From Maribacter zhoushanensis (lineage in GTDB: Bacteria; Bacteroidota; Bacteroidia; Flavobacteriales; Flavobacteriaceae), in assembly GCF_029350975.1 (NCBI RefSeq), contig NZ_JARKMR010000002.1, forward strand, positions 496,001 to 560,000: a stretch of DNA of 64,000 nt, given 5' to 3'. Positions 36,278-44,937 of this stretch are shown here, piece by piece. Each line of letters opens with the position of its first letter. The stretch's first letter is position 1. The position numbers and the translations under genes were made by a program. Under the pieces are notes generated by a model, which was not told where the DNA came from, did not search any database, and saw nothing but the letters and a program-made list of their open reading frames with translations.

Positions 36278-37339
36278 ATGAACGAACAAATACAAAAATG
36301 TTTTAGAGATTTTCATGATAAAATCAGAATCAAGGATTTAAATCGTGAGGAAGAAAGTAATAAAATACTCCGTGAAAAGCGAGATATTTTACTGAATGAT
36401 ATTAAGACCTACTTTGATAAAAAAAATAAAGATAAAGAACCTGAAGAAAAAATCAATTTTAAATGGTTCAATCAGGGAAGTTATGCAATGTATACAGGTG
36501 TTAAGCCCATCGATGATGGTGACTTCGATATTGATGTTGCAATAGTACTGAACCTTAATAAAGACGATTATTCAAACTCGACTACAGTAAAAAAATGGAT
36601 ATTTGAAGCGTTAGATACAAAAGCTAATAGAACTGTTTTGTGGAAGAAACCGTGTATCACAGTTCAGTATACAAAAGCTGGTGAAGAAAAATATCATGTG
36701 GACTTTGCAATATACGCAGGTGAAAACGAGGATGGGAAATATTATTTAGCACGAGGAAAAGAAACGTCTGTTACTGCAGAAAAGAGATGGGATGAATCCT
36801 CGCCAAAAGAACTAAAAGAAAAAATTAATAATAAATTTCAAGAATCTGAAGAACGAAAACAATTTAAAAGAATAATAAAATTTCTTAAAAGGTGGAAAGA
36901 AGAAAAGTTTAAAGGTGAAAATAGTGGAACAGGAAAACCAACAGGGATTGTCTTAACAGCTTTGACATATAAACACTTTAGCCCTTGCGTAAAAAATAAT
37001 TTTACTAACGAAATTGAGGTAGATGATTTGGATGCCTTATTATACACAGTTACGCAGATTAATAATTCAAGCATATGGTCAGAAATAGAAGTTTATTTAC
37101 CTGTATCTCCTTATAATAATCTCTTTTCAGAAATGACCACCATACAAATGGATATGTTCAAGGAGAAACTAATTGCCTTAAAGACCAACTTAGAAGAAGC
37201 ACAGGAGAATATTGATCCCCATGAGGCAACTAAATTAATTCACAAGGTTTTAGGAAAAGATTTTCCTGTAATTGAAAAAGAAGCAATTTCAGAGAGATCC
37301 TCAAGACCAGCTGTGACAAGCTCAGGAGAATCTGCATAA
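36278..37339 (+). CDS. CD-NTase (cGAS/DncV-like nucleotidyltransferase) of a type II CBASS operon
   Basis: The 353-residue enzyme is expected to make a cyclic oligonucleotide second messenger when a phage is sensed. The nucleotidyltransferase motif GS is at Gly67-Ser68 (QGSYAMYTG), the metal-binding acidic pair in DGDFDIDVAI (Asp84/Asp86) and the third Asp at 142 (YHVDFAIYAG). The long frame starts at a TTG (36209), but the ATG at 36278 begins MNEQIQKCF, a natural start. The C-terminus ends in a short loose tail finishing Ala, the end that Cap2 would activate. Its stop codon abuts the cap2 start codon (0 bp). First gene of the four-gene operon. The clade was not assigned. Confidence 0.9.
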   Translation: MNEQIQKCFRDFHDKIRIKDLNREEESNKILREKRDILLNDIKTYFDKKNKDKEPEEKINFKWFNQGSYAMYTGVKPIDDGDFDIDVAIVLNLNKDDYSNSTTVKKWIFEALDTKANRTVLWKKPCITVQYTKAGEEKYHVDFAIYAGENEDGKYYLARGKETSVTAEKRWDESSPKELKEKINNKFQESEERKQFKRIIKFLKRWKEEKFKGENSGTGKPTGIVLTALTYKHFSPCVKNNFTNEIEVDDLDALLYTVTQINNSSIWSEIEVYLPVSPYNNLFSEMTTIQMDMFKEKLIALKTNLEEAQENIDPHEATKLIHKVLGKDFPVIEKEAISERSSRPAVTSSGESA

Positions 37340-39028
37340 ATGCGTATAAAAGAAATAACAGAATGTTTGAACTCCATAGACTTTATTTCAAAAATTGAAA
37401 AAATTGATTCCTCATCAAAGCCAAATAGAGGTGTCATTTTTCTTTTCAAATTTGAGATGATCTTTCAAGATAAAAAGGAGTTGTTCAATATTGGTTTTAA
37501 AGATAATTTTCCCTTAGGAAAACCAATCATCTTTATAAAATCGTACAATCAATTTGGTTTTATACCGCACATAGACCCTGATGGATATGTCTGCTTTGCT
37601 CATGATGAAGGTTTAGTTCTTGATTTTAAAAATCCCAAAGGAATTATTGAGGAGAGTATAAAGCTAGCAGTATCAACCCTAATTGATGGAATTGCTGGAG
37701 TTAATAGAGATGATTTTTTCAATGAATTTGATAATTATTTGCGAGCAAACAAACATACAAAAACTGGTCTTTTATCGTTTTTAGAGGTTTCTGAAGATGT
37801 AAAAAAAATCTGTGCTTATGAATATAAGAATAAGGTGCTTTTATGTGAAAGCAAAAGTAAGCTTAAACGATATAATTTAAAAAGTTTGCTAAATTATAAT
37901 AATGAAAAACTAAGAGAGTTAAATCCTTTCGTATATGCTCATATTGACTTACCAATTGAACCACATGAATTTGATAAGAAATGGTATAAGAAAGAATTTC
38001 TAGATATTATTGAATCAAGCTTACAAAAGTCAAAAAAGTTAGAATTAAACAAATTAATGTTTACTCTTAAAACCACTAATATATTATTGCATTTTCAGGC
38101 TCCAAATTTAAGTGACTGTTTAATAGGATTTAATATTAAAGAGAAGGGACTTGGAAAAAGTTCAAAGGCAGTTGAAATAGATGTTTATTATATCTCTAGA
38201 ATTGATTCTAAGTATATTAATTTACGAGGAGGAGCTTTCGATAATCTAAGTAAAAAGAAAGTTTTAATAGTAGGTTGCGGTTCTGTAGGTGGTTTTATAG
38301 CACATAAATTAGTTAAATCTGGCGTTGTTAATGTCACTCTTGTTGATAATGATAAATTTAATTTGGATAATATCAATAGGCATGTTTTAGGAATAAACTC
38401 TATTGGTAAGTTTAAAACAGAAGCCTTAAAATCTTTTATAGAAATTTCGGCTATTACAACTAAGATATCTGTAGAAAATAATAAAATTGAAAAAGCAATT
38501 GAGACCAAAAATGTTAAACTTAAAGATTATGATTTAATAATATCAGCGACTGGTAATCCAACTGTTAATTTGTGGTTAAACGATTTATTGGTAAAAGATT
38601 ACAATACGCCTCTAATTGTTACGTGGGTTGAACCTTATGGTATTGGAGGTCATAGTATTTTATTAAATAACCAAAATAAGAAAGGATGCTATCGCTGTTT
38701 AATGGATCAAAAAACAAATCATAACACTGCTGCATTTTATTCTGACAATCAATCATTTATTAAAAGTATAACGAGTTGTTCAAGCGTATTTACGCCATAT
38801 GGTGTCTTGGATGCGGAACAGTCTGCTATAGGTTGTGTCAAGCTTGCATTGTCATATTTTTTGGGAAAAGAAAATGATAACCCAATAATATCTTGGAAAG
38901 GAGATAGTGAAGTATTTATTAATAATCATTTTAATTTATCTGAAAGGTATAATTTGAGTGATGAGGAGTTGTATAAAGTAAGATATTTATATAAAAATAA
39001 AAGATGTGAAACATGTGCAAAGCTATAA
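37340..39028 (+). CDS. cap2: Cap2: E2-E1 ubiquitin-transfer-like fusion (ThiF family)
   Basis: The 562-residue fusion of an N-terminal E2-like domain and a C-terminal E1-like adenylation domain conjugates the CD-NTase to target molecules to prime the CBASS response. The likely E2 cysteine is Cys85 in DPDGYVCFAHDEG. The ATP-binding loop is GCGSVGG at residues 312-318, with DNDKFNLDNINRH behind it; the likely E1 catalytic cysteine is Cys480 in TSCSSVFTPYG. Cys450/Cys453 and Cys556/Cys559 probably bind zinc. It follows the CD-NTase directly and overlaps the cap3 frame by 16 bp. Base composition is more AT-rich than in core genes such as katA. Confidence 0.9.
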   Translation: MRIKEITECLNSIDFISKIEKIDSSSKPNRGVIFLFKFEMIFQDKKELFNIGFKDNFPLGKPIIFIKSYNQFGFIPHIDPDGYVCFAHDEGLVLDFKNPKGIIEESIKLAVSTLIDGIAGVNRDDFFNEFDNYLRANKHTKTGLLSFLEVSEDVKKICAYEYKNKVLLCESKSKLKRYNLKSLLNYNNEKLRELNPFVYAHIDLPIEPHEFDKKWYKKEFLDIIESSLQKSKKLELNKLMFTLKTTNILLHFQAPNLSDCLIGFNIKEKGLGKSSKAVEIDVYYISRIDSKYINLRGGAFDNLSKKKVLIVGCGSVGGFIAHKLVKSGVVNVTLVDNDKFNLDNINRHVLGINSIGKFKTEALKSFIEISAITTKISVENNKIEKAIETKNVKLKDYDLIISATGNPTVNLWLNDLLVKDYNTPLIVTWVEPYGIGGHSILLNNQNKKGCYRCLMDQKTNHNTAAFYSDNQSFIKSITSCSSVFTPYGVLDAEQSAIGCVKLALSYFLGKENDNPIISWKGDSEVFINNHFNLSERYNLSDEELYKVRYLYKNKRCETCAKL

Positions 39029-39498
39029 GGTTTAAATTACCTGGTAATGGCATACTTCAAATTAATGGAGACGTAATTAAAGAACTTTCAATGTTTAAAC
39101 AAATAGAGTCAGAAAGTACTGAAGCAGGTGGTGTTATATTAGGGAGAATATTAAAAGAAACTAATCACTTAATTATCGATGAAATAACAACTCCATTTAA
39201 GAGTGATATTAGAAAAAGATTTTATTTTAAAAGGCGTAAAGAATCACATCAAAAAATAGTAGATAAAAGATGGAAAGAATCTGATAAAACTGAAAATTAT
39301 TTTGGGGAATGGCATACGCATGCCGAAGATAACCCAACACCCTCTTATGTTGATAAAGATGACTGGAAAAGGCGTGTGAAAAGGGATAAATTATTTTTAG
39401 ACTTTCTGGTTTCCATCATTGTTGGAAGAGAAAGTATAGAAGTTTGGTTAACAGATGAAAATGAGAAAATTATTAAACTAAAAAAAGCAAATGTTTGA
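39013..39498 (+). CDS. cap3: Cap3: JAMM-family isopeptidase
   Basis: The 161-residue JAB/MPN protease removes conjugates made by Cap2, limiting CBASS activation. The zinc-binding JAMM motif HxHx7SxxD is complete: His101, His103, Ser111 and Asp114 in EWHTHAEDNPTPSYVDKDDW; the upstream catalytic Glu is in EAGGVILGRIL. It overlaps cap2 by 16 bp and the effector gene by 8 bp, which points to coupled translation. Confidence 0.9.
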   Translation: MCKAIRFKLPGNGILQINGDVIKELSMFKQIESESTEAGGVILGRILKETNHLIIDEITTPFKSDIRKRFYFKRRKESHQKIVDKRWKESDKTENYFGEWHTHAEDNPTPSYVDKDDWKRRVKRDKLFLDFLVSIIVGRESIEVWLTDENEKIIKLKKANV

Positions 39499-40591
39499 AT
39501 TTAAATACAAACAATTAGAATTTAAGTGGCTAAGTGTTAGTCTTTACAACAAAATATGTATAGGTGTTTTTACTCTAGGATCAACTTTAGTCGCAGATAG
39601 TTTTACATTAAATTGGTGGGATTTATTTATTTTTAATTTTAGCGCAAATAATATAGAACTGGCATATAACCAAGTAGATGATTTTAATTTTGTAGAATTA
39701 ATTTTAGGTTTAGTCTTTATTATCCTTTCTATTGTTTTTTTTTTATTAAAGAAAAAGTATGAATTATGGTATAAAACCAAGTATTCTCGTAATTTAATAG
39801 CGATAAAGCAACAGGGTTTACAAGCAACAAACTTTCCTGATTTCAATAAAAAAGTAGCAGGTAAAGATTTTCGAAGTTTTAATATTCACAATATTTTGAT
39901 TGATGAAATTAATTTCGATAGGAAGAAAGAATATAACAAAGCACTTATTAATCAAGATTATATAATTTCGGACATTATAAATCTGAAGAATTCTCTTATA
40001 AATCATGAACTTGCATATTGGGGGATTTCAAGAATTCCTTTAACATATAGGCTTGGTGTAAAATTAAGTGACACTCAAACAATAAATGTTTTTGACTACA
40101 ACAGAAAAAAGCAAAAATGGAATCAATTATCTTATTCTAGGGTCAAGAATTTATTGATAAGATCTAATAAATTTTCTATTAAAAAATCAAATATTCATAA
40201 AGCTTCATCTGAGGATTTAATATTATCGATAAGTACCACCTTTAATGTTTCTAAAGATGAATGTTTAAAAGTTATTCCAAACTATTACAAAATTTACGAA
40301 CTAAGTATGTCTAATATTGGTCATGGAAAAAGGGATCGCTTTAAAACTATTAATGAAATAAATACACTTTCAGAGCAGTTCAGACAATTGATGGATGAAA
40401 TATCAACAGACCCAAATATCAAAACAGTTCATTTGTTTTATGCTGGTCCAAATTCACTTGCTTTCAAATTTGGTACAGTTTTATCAGAATCTATTCATCC
40501 AAATATGCGTGTTTATAATTATACTAGGAGTGATACACCATGTTTTTCATGGGCATATGATAGCAATAAAGATGAGATCATAAATTTCTAA
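39491..40591 (+). CDS. Two-TM SAVED effector of CBASS (Cap14-like)
   Basis: The 366-residue protein has two N-terminal transmembrane helices (about residues 20-42 and 70-93). The C-terminal part has the SAVED signatures (TVHLFYAGPNSLAFKFGTVL, then MRVYNYTRSDTPCFSWAYD). SAVED domains bind cyclic trinucleotides; TM-SAVED proteins (Cap14) are membrane-disrupting CBASS effectors. It is last in the operon, and its start codon overlaps the cap3 stop. Activation would be expected to damage the inner membrane and stop the phage by abortive infection. Confidence 0.85.
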   Translation: MFEFKYKQLEFKWLSVSLYNKICIGVFTLGSTLVADSFTLNWWDLFIFNFSANNIELAYNQVDDFNFVELILGLVFIILSIVFFLLKKKYELWYKTKYSRNLIAIKQQGLQATNFPDFNKKVAGKDFRSFNIHNILIDEINFDRKKEYNKALINQDYIISDIINLKNSLINHELAYWGISRIPLTYRLGVKLSDTQTINVFDYNRKKQKWNQLSYSRVKNLLIRSNKFSIKKSNIHKASSEDLILSISTTFNVSKDECLKVIPNYYKIYELSMSNIGHGKRDRFKTINEINTLSEQFRQLMDEISTDPNIKTVHLFYAGPNSLAFKFGTVLSESIHPNMRVYNYTRSDTPCFSWAYDSNKDEIINF

Positions 40592-40895
40592 AGAAAAAAC
40601 CAGACATAACAATGTATAAAAATAACAGCCGAATCAGCATTAAATCAGAGGGTTGTAGCCCTTAGCAACACTCTTTAATTTGATAGAAAAGTGCCACGCA
40701 ATCGGATACTATTCTAATACTAAACCGATAACGAAACCCCACTAATTCATCTCTATTCTTCTCTTCAATCCATTTGCTCCTAAACTTGGTTGTACATAAA
40801 GTCTGTTATTCTAGTTTTATAACGCGTAGGTGATTAATAAACCTTATCCAAATGATCAAACTGTAACATATTTCAAAATAGTTCGTCATAATTAC
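40592..40895. other. Intergenic region with 45-bp repeat copy C
   Basis: No gene. It carries repeat copy C (40750-40794). Outside that stretch I see no gene or strong hairpin. Confidence 0.5.
40750..40794. repeat. 45-bp repeat copy C (glycosyltransferase 3'-end remnant)
   Basis: Direct-orientation relative of 43271-43315 and 42123-42167, with several mismatches. On the minus strand it reads as KFRSKWIEEKN, in the frame of the C-terminus of the glycosyltransferase at 43267-44505. Confidence 0.75.
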
Positions 40896-42059
40896 ATGAA
40901 AAAAATATACTTAATAATTCTTATCTCATTTGTACAAGTAGCACAAGCACAGGAAACGTTATCATCTATTATTAAAGAGAATACTCAAACTTTTATTTTA
41001 AAGGATGATGAATTTACAGGAAAAGGATGGGATGAAATTTTAGGTGAAATAAAAACCCATAACAATATCTTAATTGGGGAAGATCATTTTTTTAATGAAA
41101 TACCATTTTTTATTTCTCAATTTAATAAAGAAGTAAAATTTGATAATTTTTTCTGTGAAGTAGGTCCATATTTAGGGAATACATTAGAGACAAAAATAAA
41201 AAACTTGTCAACTGCTGACTTAGATAAATTTAACGCTGAATTTGGTAATACATTCGCATTCTATGCGCTAGAGCCAGAATTTAAACTAATGCAACAGTTA
41301 GTAAACTCAGGAACAAAAGTTATTGGTACCGATCAAATAATTTTATTGTCAGATAGACTAATTGCATCAGAACTTAAACAGAAATCAAAAAATAAGATTG
41401 CGAAATCAATATACTCAGATATTGAAAAACAATCTGCCATTTATTTTGATGAAATGGTAAAGGGTAATAGCCCCTACTTTCTTACGGATCAGTTCACTAA
41501 ACAGTTAAATAAGCTAGATAGCCTTGAGCTAAGCAATTACGAACAGAAGGTCATAAAGGACTTAAAACTATCGCAAAACATTTATTTGAACGGTGATCAT
41601 CACCTTAGAGTTCAATTAATGAAACATAATATAATGCAGAATTATGAATTGATAGTAAATTCTAAAAATTTATATAAATACGGAGCAATACATTTACCTA
41701 AAGGAGAGAGTTTATTAAAAATTCAAGACATTGGAAACTTGATACATAATATTGCAGACAGTGAATTTGAGTCCTCTTTACATATTATGGTCATTGGTAA
41801 AAGTGGAATTCAAGGAGTACCTTTAAAAGGTATTGAGAATCAACCATTAGACCCAAATAGTAATGATTACAAACATTACAAGCCATTTTTTGACACAATG
41901 GAAAAAAATGAGTGGCATGTTTTTAATAATAAAGAAATATTGAAAAAAATAACTTCAGGTAAGCTGAAAATTAATGACAAAACATTAGAAAGAGTAATAA
42001 AAGGATATGATTATTTAGTTATAATTCCAGAAGTTACTCCGGCTAAATTTATCTATTAA
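40896..42059 (+). CDS. Exported ChaN/EreA-like hydrolase-fold protein
   Basis: The protein of about 387 residues has a signal peptide (MKKIYLIILISFVQVAQAQ) from the ATG at 40896; an open frame from a GTG at 40830 would mask it. The segments ILIGEDHFFNEIPFF, FFCEVGPYLG and the His-rich YLNGDHHLRVQLM resemble the ChaN/erythromycin-esterase fold, in which such Glu/His residues form the active site. Function unknown, called only by weak similarity. It sits between two remnant copies (C and B) of the 45-bp repeat, as a one-gene cargo. Confidence 0.55.
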   Translation: MKKIYLIILISFVQVAQAQETLSSIIKENTQTFILKDDEFTGKGWDEILGEIKTHNNILIGEDHFFNEIPFFISQFNKEVKFDNFFCEVGPYLGNTLETKIKNLSTADLDKFNAEFGNTFAFYALEPEFKLMQQLVNSGTKVIGTDQIILLSDRLIASELKQKSKNKIAKSIYSDIEKQSAIYFDEMVKGNSPYFLTDQFTKQLNKLDSLELSNYEQKVIKDLKLSQNIYLNGDHHLRVQLMKHNIMQNYELIVNSKNLYKYGAIHLPKGESLLKIQDIGNLIHNIADSEFESSLHIMVIGKSGIQGVPLKGIENQPLDPNSNDYKHYKPFFDTMEKNEWHVFNNKEILKKITSGKLKINDKTLERVIKGYDYLVIIPEVTPAKFIY

Positions 42060-42122
42060 AAAGTATTGAATATTTTAAGCACTGAGCACCTAATACTAAT
42101 CTACAAAAAACTACCAACGAAG

Positions 42123-42167
42123 CCCCTATTCTTCTCCTCAATCCATTTGCTCATAAACTTGGTAGCA
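42123..42167. repeat. 45-bp repeat copy B (glycosyltransferase 3'-end remnant)
   Basis: Differs from copy A (43271-43315) at three of 45 positions. On the minus strand it would encode KFMSKWIEEKNRG, the exact C-terminus of the glycosyltransferase, followed by unrelated codons. No gene body accompanies it. Confidence 0.85.
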
Positions 42168-42202
42168 TTTAGGAGTTCGTATTTAGTTTTAATCAATAAA
42201 AA

Positions 42203-42259
42203 CTAAGCTTCGTGCGTACAGTAAAACTAAAAGTTTCCTTACTTACGCACCAAGCTTAG
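42203..42259. repeat. Long imperfect inverted repeat
   Basis: CTAAGCTTCGTGCGTA (42203-42218) is mirrored at 42244-42259 with one mismatch in 16 pairs. The 25-nt middle can form a smaller inner hairpin. There is no T-run, so it is not a classical terminator. It lies just past the end of the dehydrogenase gene at 42307-43188. Confidence 0.75.
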
Positions 42260-42306
42260 CTTGACCGTTGTGCGAATTTCACACAACTAAAAATATCTCA
42301 AATTAA

Positions 42307-43188
42307 TTATTTCTTCAACTTCACGAAATAATCGAAAATTTCAGGAACATTTGCGCTTGCCATACCGTCATCGAAAGCAGCCTGTAGGCTAGCAGATGTA
42401 GCAGAAGCAACCTTAGATTCTGTACCAAGATCATCCATCATCTGTACAAAATAACCTAAATCTTTATTTGCATTGGCGATAGAAAAACCTAAATCACTTA
42501 CATGATCTACTGCGTAGTTTTTACAAAACTTCATGAAGGGTGAATTCGATGGTCCAGAAGACATAATATCAAAAAGTTGTTGCCCGTCTACACCAGCAAG
42601 TTTTGCTGCTGCAAAAGCTTGTGACATAGTTACAACAGTTGTCATACCCATGAAATTATTAATCAACTTAGTTGTATGCCCTGCACCTAAAGGTCCTAAA
42701 TGAAATACATGTTCCCCTTGTTGATCTAATATAGGTTTTACCTTCTCAAAGGTATCTTTATCGCCTGCAGCCATAATATTTAGCAATCCGTCTTTTGCGT
42801 GAGCCGGTGTACGACCAAGCGGAGCATCGATCATACCAGCGCCCTTTGCAGCAAGGTCTTTTCCAATTTTTTGTGTAGATGCAGGAATTGATGTTCCAAA
42901 GTCGATTAAAACGGAACCTTCCTTAATTCCAGCAAGAATACCATCTTCACCGTAAACGATTTTTTCAACAACAGCAGAAGTCGTTAAACAGAACATGATA
43001 ATGTCGCTATTTTCAGCTAATTCTTTTGGAGAGGCAGCTTCTTTAGCATTACCGCGAGCGATAACAGTTGCTACTGCATCTTTGTTAAGGTCCATTACAT
43101 TTAGTTGGAATCCTCTTTTTTGTAGGTTCTCAACCATGTTGGCGCCCATTAGGCCGAGTCCTATAAATCCGATAGTAGGGTTTTTCAT
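42307..43188 (-). CDS. NAD(P)-dependent beta-hydroxyacid dehydrogenase
   Basis: A 293-residue protein of the 3-hydroxyisobutyrate / 6-phosphogluconate dehydrogenase family. The cofactor loop GFIGLGLMGANMVENL opens the protein, DAPLGRTPAHAKDG is the substrate loop, and GAGHTTKLINNFMGM carries the catalytic Lys (about residue 170). Which hydroxyacid it oxidises (hydroxyisobutyrate, tartronate semialdehyde or another) is unknown. It lies between repeat copies B and A, on the same strand as the glycosyltransferase. Confidence 0.85.
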   Translation of the reverse strand: MKNPTIGFIGLGLMGANMVENLQKRGFQLNVMDLNKDAVATVIARGNAKEAASPKELAENSDIIMFCLTTSAVVEKIVYGEDGILAGIKEGSVLIDFGTSIPASTQKIGKDLAAKGAGMIDAPLGRTPAHAKDGLLNIMAAGDKDTFEKVKPILDQQGEHVFHLGPLGAGHTTKLINNFMGMTTVVTMSQAFAAAKLAGVDGQQLFDIMSSGPSNSPFMKFCKNYAVDHVSDLGFSIANANKDLGYFVQMMDDLGTESKVASATSASLQAAFDDGMASANVPEIFDYFVKLKK

Positions 43189-43266
43189 ATTTGTTTCATT
43201 ATTTAGTGCAAAGATATAAATCTGCTAGTTAACATATTTTACTAGTTTAAAAAAGAAACTAAGCAA

Positions 43267-44505
43267 CTATCCCCTATTCTTCTCCTCAATCCACTTGCTC
43301 ATGAATTTGGTAGCAGTCATAGTTTGATGTTGCAATAAAGCTCCCGTAAAGTTCTGTGTTCTGTGAGTTTTCATCCCTTTTTGAAGTTGGTATATTTTTT
43401 CTATAAGAATACTTTCTAAGCTGCTTTTAGCATATAAAGTATTAATCAAAGTTTTGCCTTGCTTTTGAGCATTTTGCCATTCAGGTTGAGTTGTGTACAA
43501 ACGTACAGCGGCATTAGCAAATTTAGAAGGGTCATCTTCTATATAACCGTTCCATTCTAAAATACCGTGCATACCTTCCGCACCAATGGTTGTGGTAATA
43601 CTAGGCGTACCATTTTGCATGGCAGAAAGTAGTTTCCCTTTTATTCCTGCACCAAAACGTAGCGGAGCTAAACACACTTTAGCGGAACTCATAACTTCAT
43701 TAACATCTACTGCCCTGCCATGTACTAGAAATCCCGTTGAAGGGTTATTCATTTCTAAAATTTGCTGTGGCAAATACGCACCATAAATATGTAATTTGGC
43801 TTCTGGTAATTGAGTGTGAATTTGTGACCAAATAGTAGTTTTTAAATATTTAACTGCATCTATGTTAGGGGCATGTTTTCCGCCACCTATGAATATAAAA
43901 TCTTTTCGCTCATCTAATGGGTTCCATTTGGTGTCATTGGTAATTTCATCAACCATAAAAGGAAGTAACAGCAATAGACTTTTATCTATTATGATAACAT
44001 CGGTCAATAATTCTAATTCGTAACTAGAGATAATTAAAGACAAGTCGCACCGATAAATACTGGCAATTTCTCGTTTGGTTTTATCATCTGCTAACCAAGC
44101 ATCTGTAGTAAACGGAATTTCTTTTTTAAAACATAGTTCTCGCACATGACGAAGACTATGTAAATCTTCGGTATCTAAAATTCGTAATGCATTTGGGCAG
44201 TTTTCAGCCACTCGCCATCCAAATTGTTCTTCGCTCAAAAACCGATCAAACAACACCACACTTGGGTCAAGTTGTTTTACAAAATCATTGAACGATGCGT
44301 CGTTCATTTTAATGTCTGCAGTAGCGTACTTGGTAGTTGAAAAATCAAACGAATACTCAGACCTAGATGCCGCAGAGGCAATGGTGATGGAATATCCCTC
44401 TTGTTCAAAGACTTCTAAAAGTTGCATCATCCGCACTCCGGCAGCCGTTGAAGCGGGTTCTGGCCATACTAATGCGATTACGAGAAGTCTTTTAGAGGTA
44501 TTCAA
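43267..44505 (-). CDS. GT4-type glycosyltransferase (TTG start)
   Basis: The 412-residue two-domain (GT-B) enzyme has a C-terminal domain with IFIGGGKHAPNIDAVKYL, VCLAPLRFGAGIKGKLLSAM and a typical nucleotide-sugar-binding Glu-type segment (TIGAEGMHG). The N-terminal acceptor domain begins LLVIALVWPEPAS. No ATG precedes it in frame; the start at 44505 is TTG. The last 15 codons, encoding KFMSKWIEEKNRG, also occur as orphan copies at 42123 and 40750. The natural acceptor (LPS or another glycan) is unknown. Confidence 0.82.
   Translation of the reverse strand: MNTSKRLLVIALVWPEPASTAAGVRMMQLLEVFEQEGYSITIASAASRSEYSFDFSTTKYATADIKMNDASFNDFVKQLDPSVVLFDRFLSEEQFGWRVAENCPNALRILDTEDLHSLRHVRELCFKKEIPFTTDAWLADDKTKREIASIYRCDLSLIISSYELELLTDVIIIDKSLLLLLPFMVDEITNDTKWNPLDERKDFIFIGGGKHAPNIDAVKYLKTTIWSQIHTQLPEAKLHIYGAYLPQQILEMNNPSTGFLVHGRAVDVNEVMSSAKVCLAPLRFGAGIKGKLLSAMQNGTPSITTTIGAEGMHGILEWNGYIEDDPSKFANAAVRLYTTQPEWQNAQKQGKTLINTLYAKSSLESILIEKIYQLQKGMKTHRTQNFTGALLQHQTMTATKFMSKWIEEKNRG
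43271..43315. repeat. 45-bp repeat copy A (within the intact glycosyltransferase gene)
   Basis: This stretch is the 3' end of the intact gene and the reference copy for the repeat family at 42123 and 40750. Confidence 0.8.
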
Positions 44506-44937
44506 GGGATATGTAGTTTGTATTTAGTGATTAGTAAAGTGTGCTAGGTACAAAGTTCGGTAAATGGTTAGGAGTTGGCAAATGTGGCTGGTTGCAATTA
44601 GCAATTGATGGTTGTTTGTTTTTGGTTGTTGGCTCTTTTCAATTAACAATTAACAATTAGCAGTGAACAGTTAGTTATACTTGTTTGTTGTTTCTTAAAT
44701 CCTGGCTCTTTTCCTGTACTCCTGTTATATCCAAAATAAAATACTTTTGAAATAGGCTCTTATCGGTTAACGACACTAAATATCGGTAAGGTGAAAAAGG
44801 GGTGCTTGTTGTTTATCGAGGCTATTTTACACTTCATCTTAGGTTATGTCAACTAACGAGAATTTGGTGTTTTTCAGCGATTCATACCCTAGCAAAACAA
44901 GGTATGCTGCGTTTTATAAGTGTAACAAACGCAAGTC
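44506..44937. other. Intergenic region; first copy of duplicated leader
   Basis: The first 120 bp are low-complexity (AATTAACAATTAACAATTAG). From 44626 the sequence is repeated at 45280 and onwards. TACTTTTG at 44742-44749 fits the Bacteroidota -7 element TAnnTTTG, though no clear TTG lies 19 nt upstream. In both copies the last 120 nt before the ATG can fold: TTACACTT (44827-44834) is complementary to AAGTGTAA (44918-44925), and GCGTTT (44909-44914) can pair with AAACGC (44927-44932). Confidence 0.6.
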
